In this document: positions 57,876 to 64,000 of the stretch, in pieces | Position numbering within the stretch: position 1 is the first letter of the stretch | Layout: each line of letters starts with the position of its first letter | DNA from: Thermomicrobiales bacterium | GTDB lineage: Bacteria; Chloroflexota; Chloroflexia; Thermomicrobiales; UBA6265 | Assembly (NCBI GenBank): GCA_041390825.1 | Contig: JAWKPF010000025.1 | Location: 1-64,000 of the forward strand | DNA: 64,000 nucleotides | Direction: 5' to 3' | Translations under genes and position numbers: made by a program | The notes under the pieces: generated by a model | Told to the model about the DNA's origin: nothing | The model's input: the letters and a program-made list of their open reading frames with translations, nothing else | Databases searched by the model: none

Positions 57876-58839
57876 GAATTCCTCTCTGGAGCTCGTGCGG
57901 AAACTCGTCGCCTGAATACCGGAACCGGCCGGGAACCCCTGCGCGGTGTTTCGGATTCGCTGAAGTATCCCGCTCTCCTCTTGCGGCTGGTAGCGTGGAT
58001 GTTACGCATCCAGCCGCTTCCATCAAACGATGGAACGGCCAGGGTCTTACGCCAGGTGCAGCCGAGTGCTGCTCGCCTTCATGGCCGGGAACGCGGCGCG
58101 TCCTGGCAATGACGACCATGAAGCCAACCTGGAGAATGAGGTCGGTTACTCCCTGAATAGTCAATCCCACAGAATTGATACGGTGCGTGTCAAGGTTCGA
58201 CAGTAACATTTCATGGCTTTATGGCTGGTCTGCTCCCCGTGGAAACCTGGAGACTCGATCAGATATACAAACCCGGGACGGTGGGAATCACCAGTCTTTC
58301 CCGAGGTCGAGGTGTCGACTTTGCGGACCATTCGAGGTCTTCGCCTCGGCTGACGGTGAGGGAACCGCCTCTTTGCGGTCTCAGTGGTTGGCGAGACGAC
58401 CGATATCGTCACCTGCCGAAGGCGGTCTTTGCTTTGGTCAAGCCGCACGTCAGCTTTGCGGATTCACCGCGGTTCGACTGATTGGTGCCAGGAGAGTTTG
58501 GGGCCGGGACCGAACTCGACAGCCCCAGGCTGAAGTCGGGTGGATTCAAGGCAGACCAGACCAGCGAAATCACCACCAGCGTTTGCACCAGACGTTGCTG
58601 CTTGTTTGGCGAAGGCGGACTCTGGATGGAATGCCAGTCACCACGCACTGGAGGCGTTCGATGAGCTACGCTCGCACTTCCCAAATCTGCTTCTCGTCTT
58701 TCAGCAACGCGTCATCGACAACTGGACATAATGCGTGACCTGCGCCGGTGTCGGCGCTGGAATCCATGGCTCGCCATGGTCGAGCAACACACGGCCGGGC
58801 CGTTGCCGAAGGAACTGCGCGAGGCATGGAATACGACTG
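57876..58839. other. About 960 bases with no recognisable gene
   Basis: Short fragments appear on both strands, for instance a hydrophobic stretch LVQTLVVISLVWSAL on the minus strand near 58.57 kb, but none assembles into a known family. Given the error-rich sequence here, a small gene could be hidden. Confidence 0.4.
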
Positions 58840-59622
58840 GATCCATGTAAACCAGCCGATCGAAGTCGCGGATGCGATAGGCATTGCCGTCAGCCTCTCG
58901 AGCCCGGAAGCGATTCGTAGAGGCGCAATCGCTGCAGGGTGTTAACTCATGACGCACCTGGAGATAGGCGGTCGACGCCGTCCTGGACTCCCTGGGCCAG
59001 CAATGCCGCGGACCAACCTGGCGGCATGACCCCTGCGCCTGTAATTCCGGATCGGTGACGATACCGAAAGGCCGACCAGCCCGCCGTCAGTGACCGACGG
59101 CCCGCACGCGACGAGTGTTTTTCCTTCTCGGTACAGCCCAAAGAACGTCAGTCCCGTGTCCGGTATGCGCTCCAGGATTCGCCCGGTGACTCGGCAGAAT
59201 GGCGGCGGAGAGGTTGTTCATGCTCGCACATGCCTTCGATCCCTTCGTCAGATCAGGCACGCTCACATCGTCATCGAACTGTGCTGATTCGTAATCCATG
59301 GGTCATGACCGGGGTGCGGTCCGCCTCACGATAGCCTCGGATTTTCAGCCAGGAATCGAGATCGGGCCGGAGTCAGTGAATGACAGCAGGCGGAAGATCA
59401 CGAGGCGGCTGCAGAACGATGAGCTGCTCGATTCGCGCGACGGTGGCGAGATGGTCATCTCTGGTTGAGGATAGGCGAAGCAATGCCGAGTTGGCGCGCT
59501 TAGTGCTCATCTGAGAGACGCGCGACCCAGCCGTCGAACAACAGTTGCTGCTCGGCGGGCCATGCCCGGGCGCGGCCTCTTCGTCTCGGGTGTGGGGGAC
59601 CGTGCTGTTGCCTCGGTGACAT
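58840..59622 (-). CDS. GNAT acetyltransferase, frame broken
   Basis: From ATG 59622: ARAWPAEQQLLFDGWVARLSD, then STKRANSALLRLSST and DHLATVARIEQL in the next frame, then PDLDSWLKIRGYREADRTPVMT. Near the C-terminus ALLAQGVQDGVD, YLQVRHE and the LYESL-type end can be read. This is the GNAT group whose members begin with an AWPxxxxxxxDGW segment. The target is unknown. The C-terminal end is estimated. Confidence 0.6.
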
Positions 59623-59679
59623 CGAGGTGAGACGGATCCGGGCGGAGGTGTCTCTCGCGGCGTGAAGACCGTCTTTCGC

Positions 59680-60421
59680 CTAGCGCTTTCGTGCGACTAC
59701 GTTGAGGAACGCGACCTCGGGATGCGTGCGCGCTGCCTCGGTGAGCTGCTGCGCAGTCAGTTCATCCTCGGACCGAGATCGAGGGATCAGGGCGCGAAGC
59801 CGAGTCCATAGTGGCGGCGACATTGTCCCAGTCGCGAGTCATCCGAGCGCCCAGCGTAGATCATCGAATCCGGCAACATCGATCGCCGCGAGATAGTCGT
59901 CCTCCGCATGCAGCTTTTTGCCCGAAAACCATCTTCATCAAATCTGAGGGCTTTCCCGGGGCAATCAGGTCGCCGGTTGATGATGACGCCTTTTGCCTTG
60001 AGCCAACGATGAGCGGCCGCCAATCCGCCCGCGAACCGCCAGGAATGGTCGCCAGCTCAGGCCTCCGCCCAGTCCCAACACCAGATCGAAATCTCCTTCG
60101 GGATAGGACTGAACAGCTTTTTCACCCGAGACGGCCTGGAAGTCGATCTGCTTTGCTATTCCGCGGGTGTTCGCGAGCTGGCGCGCCCGAACGCGAGATA
60201 AGCGGGATAGTCGTCGAATCCATACACTGTTGCGCCAGGCCTCGGCGATGTCTACGGCAGACGACCGATGCCGCATTGCATCGAGCACCCTGGCGCCCTG
60301 CGGGATGCCTGCGATGAGCGTAGGCGATCAGGGTTCGCCGGCCACCGGAGACTGATAGTAGTCGTCAGGAGAAAGCTGAGCGGATCTGTTCGAGCGATCG
60401 GTTGGCGTTCTTGGCAGTCAT
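59680..60421 (-). CDS. SAM-dependent methyltransferase, frame broken
   Basis: From ATG 60421 (overlapping the hom stop): MTAKNANRSLEQIRSAFS, then GARVLDA and VDIAEAWRNSV, YGFDDYPAYLAFA, KAVQSYPEGDFDLVLGLGGG and PGKALRFDEDGFRAK. It ends HPEVAFLNVVARKR at TAG 59680-59682. Class I Rossmann methyltransferase; the glycine motif is disturbed by indels. Substrate unknown. Probably co-transcribed with hom. Confidence 0.62.
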
Positions 60422-61541
60422 CGTTCCTGTTCACCCAAGGTTGTCGCGAGATCGAGCATGTCCGCCACCACGCCGGCCGCGGTCACCGCCGCGCCGGCGC
60501 CTGTGATAAACCGTGTGATCGGATTGGCGGCATAACGCTTCGAGCGGATCGTGATGATGTTCTCAGGACCGATCAGCGATCCGAAGACGGTATCGAGCGG
60601 AATCTCCGCATTCCAACGGGAAATCGGCTCACCTGCAGCAACGGTCGCGACGTATTTCAATCAGCGCCGTTGGCGCGCGCCGCCGCTGCGCGCTCACCTG
60701 TCCTTGTCGACACGCGATATGCCCACCATGAAATCATCGACGCTGCCGTCGCAGCGCCTCCGGCACACCAGGCTCTCTATCTGGATCTGGTCGAGCTCGA
60801 CAGGATGCCGATGGTGCGTGCAAGAATCAGCGCCTTCCGCGCCACGTCCCAACCCGCTCAGATCTCCTCCGGGTCCGGTTCGGTGAATCCGCAGCCTTGG
60901 CGTCACGACCACCGCCTGCGAGAACGGCTTGTCCTGATCGAGATCGGCGAAGATCGCGCCCAACGTGCCGGACAACGCGCCAGCGACACGCGTCACCTCG
61001 TCTCCGGAAGCGATCAGCGAACGCAACGTAGAAATGACCGGCAAACCCGCTCCGCACGTGGTCTCATAGCGTGTGCGTCCCCGAAACGCCAGACTCGGAC
61101 CAAGCAGCGCGGCCATTGGGTCGGATGCGAGCCGAGCCATGGGCGCCTTGTTTAACCCAGCACCGCTCCTCCGCCATTGGTGAGGGTCATGGCCAGGGTT
61201 CGCGGTCTTGCTTCCCGCGGCAGTGTCGATGGCATTGATGGGTCCGAACGGTTGCGTGAGCGTGAGCGCCTCTCCAGAAACCGTGCGTTTCGACCAGCGA
61301 ACGACTCCGGCAAGGTGGAAATCCGCCCCGGATGAGCGGTGATCGAGCACGGCTGCAAGGTCATCGTTGGAGAAACCGCCGCTCGTGGCCGAGGCAATGC
61401 CGCCAGTCAGAGGAGTCGATGAGCGCGCGAATGACGACCCGCAGCCATAGTCACGCTGCCAGCGGTCGCGTTGCGCGGAGATCTGTTCGACGACCGTGCG
61501 GCCAATGAGTCCCAGCCGATTTGGGCAACGACATCACTCAT
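60418..61541 (-). CDS. hom: Homoserine dehydrogenase, frame broken
   Basis: From ATG 61541: MSDVVAQIG with a GLIG-type dinucleotide site in the next frame. TTCGAGLPVISTLRSLIASGDEVTR and ALSGTLGAIFADLDQDKPFSQAV match the catalytic domain. It ends IPLDTVFGSLIGPENIITIRS and ITGAGAAVTAAGVVADMLDLA. It reduces aspartate semialdehyde to homoserine, the substrate of MetX. No C-terminal ACT domain. Several frame changes between 60.66 and 61.5 kb. Confidence 0.75.
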
Positions 61542-61656
61542 TCGGTTCAGACTCCTGCAGTCGGATTGGTCAGGTGTCTCCGGTGTCGCGCGCACGTCCT
61601 GGACTCGTTCGGCGAACCCACGGCGAGTTGCCGCGAAGATCGCTCTGCGAGATGGC

Positions 61657-63577
61657 TCATGTCAGAACGGGACTTGCCCAGACGACCGGATCGTGGGCAG
61701 AGACGGGCAGGTTAGCAGACCGAGAATCGACCTGCGGCAGCGTCGGACGCGCCGGCAGCGACGACAGATCCATCTGCGGCAGCGTTGGACAGGCTGGAAG
61801 TGACGACAGGTCCACCTGCGGAAGTGACGGCAAGTTCGGAAGACCGAGCTGGTGATGTTCGAGACGTCCGCGCCAGTTCTTCGATCGAGCGTCCAAGCGA
61901 CTGCTGAATTTCGTGCAACTGAGCAATTCGATACTGAGCGCCTCCCGTCCGGCCGAGGTGGCGAGGCCAGGTGCCGAAGCTTGCGTGCGCTCCATCGAGC
62001 AGGCGTCGTTGGCCAATACCGTTGTAGCAGGTTCCGCCAGCGCATGGATGATGGTGAGCCTCGTTGTTGTGCCGCTCCATCAGGATCGATCGAGCGTCGC
62101 TGGAAAAGGCTCAGGAATCACGCCATCGACGATTCCGAGCCGCAAGCACTCTCTGGCTCCCCAGAAACCCGACTGCGCGGTCAGAAAGCCAATCCGGGAT
62201 GGGCCGGGCGATCGAGTCCAGCAGTCGAGTAAGGCATGTTCGAGCATGTAGACCGAGTCGGCAATCGTCAGCGCCATGGCTCCGGGACCGGCGGCTACAC
62301 CGGTGACGATGGCGACCATGGGAACGGGGATCGATACGGCAACCCGCATTGCCTGGCTAATCAGGTGGACAGCGCGGCCCCCTCGATTGCCGAAACCTGC
62401 AGCAATCCCAGTCGATCAATGCGATTGGGAACTCGAGTTGCCCGGCGAGGCGATATAGGCGAACCACGGTGCGGAATCCCGGACGCGAGGACACTCGGGT
62501 TCCCCTAGCACCGCCGATCAATCCAACAGTCACGCCCTCGATCGTAATGCCCACGTAGAGGTTGGGATCCGAGACTCCGGTGCGATCGCCGTGGATTTCG
62601 ATCAGGCTGGACCGGAGCCGTTCAGAAGATAGTCGCTCGGGGTTGGGCGGCCAGGATTGCGGGCAATGGCGGCGTCGTCGCTACCGCGTCCTGGTGGAAT
62701 CGAAGTCCAAACCGGCGAAGCGCTGGACGGCCTGGGTGAGCCGCGAGGAGGTCAGCACATCGAGCACCGTCGCAAACGCGCTCGCGCAGGGCAGTTCGCT
62801 CGACGATTCCGTCGATCATTCCGCAGCAAGCATCTCTTCGCTGCTCGCGGTGCCAAGATCGATCAAAGCCTCTGGTGCGGGCGGGATGAAGCGAGCTGGG
62901 CCGCCGGTTCGCGAACCAGATTACCGTGATTGCCAAGTCCCGTGAGAACGCTCCGGTGGTCGGGTGTGCGAGGACCCGGAGGTGAATGGGACCCCGTTGC
63001 GCTGCAGGCGACCTACGACGGAGGCAATGCGTACCTTCTGGGCGAAGGTCAAGGTCTCGTTATCGGTTTGCACGCACGCCAGATGCGATCGCAATCAGCG
63101 GCACCCGCAGGTGGCCGCGTCTTCCATCGCGAGGCAGATCTTCTCACAGTGACGATACCGATCGAACCGGGTGTCAATCGCCATATCTGACGACAACCAG
63201 GACCGCTACTCCCGGCCACCGCCAATCGTGACGGCGCAGTCACCACATTCTCCCAGCGGAGATCTGGGACGATGGCTGGCAGGTCATCGGCCAGGCGTCC
63301 CGGAATGTCAGCGGCTCGACCAGGAACGCGACCTCGGCGTTGGTTTCCCGGAACGATCCGGGATCTGCGACGAGATCGACCCGTTCCCGGGCTGGCAACC
63401 AGAAGTGCCGGTGGCATCCCGGGCAGACACAAGCGCTCGTACGAGGAGTCAAGCGCTCGGGAGATGGTCACAGCTGGGGCAGGTGAGCTCGAACTCCCCG
63501 GCGGCATCCTCTGCCGCGAAATCGTCATATGCCTCGAAATCGGCTTCGCCAACGGTGGAATTGATGTTTCGATTCAT
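61657..63577 (-). CDS. Acetyl-CoA carboxylase carboxyltransferase, fused beta-alpha type, frame broken
   Basis: From ATG 63577, an AccD-like N-terminus has a zinc ribbon (CPSC and CPGCHRHFWLPARERVDLVAD). It continues with EKICLAMEDAAT and NETLTFAQKVRIASVV. The AccA-like half follows: LRSSLIEIHGDRTGVSD, VGITIEGVTVGLIG, FRTVVRLYRLAGQLEFPI, AMALTIADSVYMLEHA and ARECLRLGIVDGVIPEP. No stop or start is evident between the halves, so one fused chain is likely. It transfers CO2 from biotin to acetyl-CoA for malonyl-CoA. The C-terminus ends in a repeat-rich tail. Confidence 0.7.
61730..61855. repeat. 42-bp imperfect tandem repeat at the end of the carboxyltransferase gene
   Basis: Three 42-bp units begin at 61730, 61772 and 61814. 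On the minus strand they encode LPQVDLSSLPACPT-like units (LPSLPQVDLSSLPACPT, LPQMDLSSLPARPT, LPQVDSR). The third unit is diverged. It probably encodes a flexible tail. Confidence 0.6.
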
Positions 63578-63674
63578 CGACTACCCATGGTGAGCTTCGA
63601 ATGATTGCGGGATGGAAGCCCGACCCCTAAGAATGACGAGATTCGCGCGGCCAAGGACTGTACGTGGCGCTGGT

Positions 63675-64000
63675 ATGCTCCACTCGAACACGGAAGGATC
63701 GGTGCGGAGCGATCGAGCAGATATCGGATTCATCGGGGCTGGTCAACTGGCGCGCATGAGCGCGGCCGCGGCGATTGCGCTCGATGTGCGGTTGGCTGTT
63801 CTGGCAAGTCGCACGGATGATGGCGCCGCGCAAGTGATTCCCGACGTCACCATCGGCGATCACAGCGATCCAACCACGGTCGAAGCGTTTGCCGCGCATT
63901 GCGACGATACCGCTCGATCTGACTGGTCGATACCGATCTCTGCTCGAACAGTTGGGAAAACCGGTGGCCACATGGTCGCGACCGTCCTCCTCGGTGATGC
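63675..64000 (+). CDS. purK: 5-(carboxyamino)imidazole ribonucleotide synthase, 3' end beyond the window
   Basis: From ATG 63675 the N-terminus reads DIGFIGAGQLARMSAAAAIA, then VRLAVLASRTDDGAAQVIPD and VTIGDHSDPTTVEAFAAHCD. This is the PurK ATP-grasp entry domain, which carboxylates AIR in purine synthesis. After 63.9 kb the frame shifts (LVDTDLLEQLGK in another frame, then GHMVA). The rest is off the right edge. Confidence 0.75.
   Translation, partial: MLHSNTEGSVRSDRADIGFIGAGQLARMSAAAAIALDVRLAVLASRTDDGAAQVIPDVTIGDHSDPTTVEAFAAHCDDTARSDWSIPISARTVGKTGGHMVATVLLGD

Noticed and set aside
1..64000. tRNA, rRNA, CRISPR arrays, transposases, attachment sites
   Set aside because: I looked for T-loop motifs, regular repeat-spacer arrays, transposase motifs and terminal inverted repeats and saw none. 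A tRNAscan or CRISPR search could still find a weak case in the error-rich right part.

Overview
The window is about 62% GC, uses GTG and TTG starts freely, and packs its genes densely. Several traits suggest a Chloroflexota bacterium, most likely of the Thermomicrobia/Thermomicrobiales. They are a Pro-Ala-Ser-Val-rich linker (ATPVASP type) in a secreted copper protein, a beta-L-arabinofuranosidase sugar locus, and a complex I operon without NuoEFG. That placement is inference from gene content and composition; no rRNA lies in the window to test it.

Layout, left to right. (1) An ornithine carbamoyltransferase gene (argF, minus strand, cut by the left edge) is preceded by a T-box leader that I read as arginine-specific (specifier CGC) and translational. 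(2) A LacI-type regulator diverges from a sugar operon: binding protein, two permeases, GH127 beta-L-arabinofuranosidase and aldo/keto reductase. A palindromic operator overlaps the operon promoter. (3) A DUF853 ATPase and a frameshifted ABC-F ATPase follow. (4) A SAM-I riboswitch with its own promoter and terminator controls metX-metY. (5) Small genes, an aminotransferase, apt, a decayed ABC-exporter fragment, a LytR-CpsA-Psr protein and tyrS. (6) Minus-strand MFS transporter, membrane protein and M19 dipeptidase; then fabI on the plus strand. (7) A tight six-gene minus-strand operon: pcm, class A beta-lactamase-like, YtcJ amidohydrolase, FAD oxidoreductase, azlC, azlD. (8) A divergent ten-subunit complex I operon nuoABCDHJKLMN with a tiny Met-rich ORF between nuoK and nuoL. 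(9) A GNAT/NUDIX pair converging on aconitase.

From about 46.8 kb to the right end nearly every gene is recognisable but broken by many one-base insertions and deletions, often in short homopolymers. This looks like unpolished long-read consensus near a contig end, not mass pseudogenisation. Read through the breaks, the region holds a flippase-like membrane protein, uppP, an ArsR/SmtB metal sensor with a CPC-type metal P-type ATPase, a CopC-CopD-YtkA-like copper protein, gamma-glutamyltransferase, a radical SAM (spore-photolyase-like) protein, a YtxH protein, a nucleoside 2-deoxyribosyltransferase, a YugP-type zinc peptidase, a GNAT acetyltransferase, a methyltransferase, homoserine dehydrogenase, a fused acetyl-CoA carboxylase carboxyltransferase (beta-alpha), and the start of purK. 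Coordinates of these broken genes are estimates.

Two RNA-sensing switches (T-box for arginine, SAM-I for methionine) govern amino-acid synthesis directly. Transition-metal defence is grouped at 48.5-53.4 kb, and respiratory energy conservation at 31.4-42 kb.
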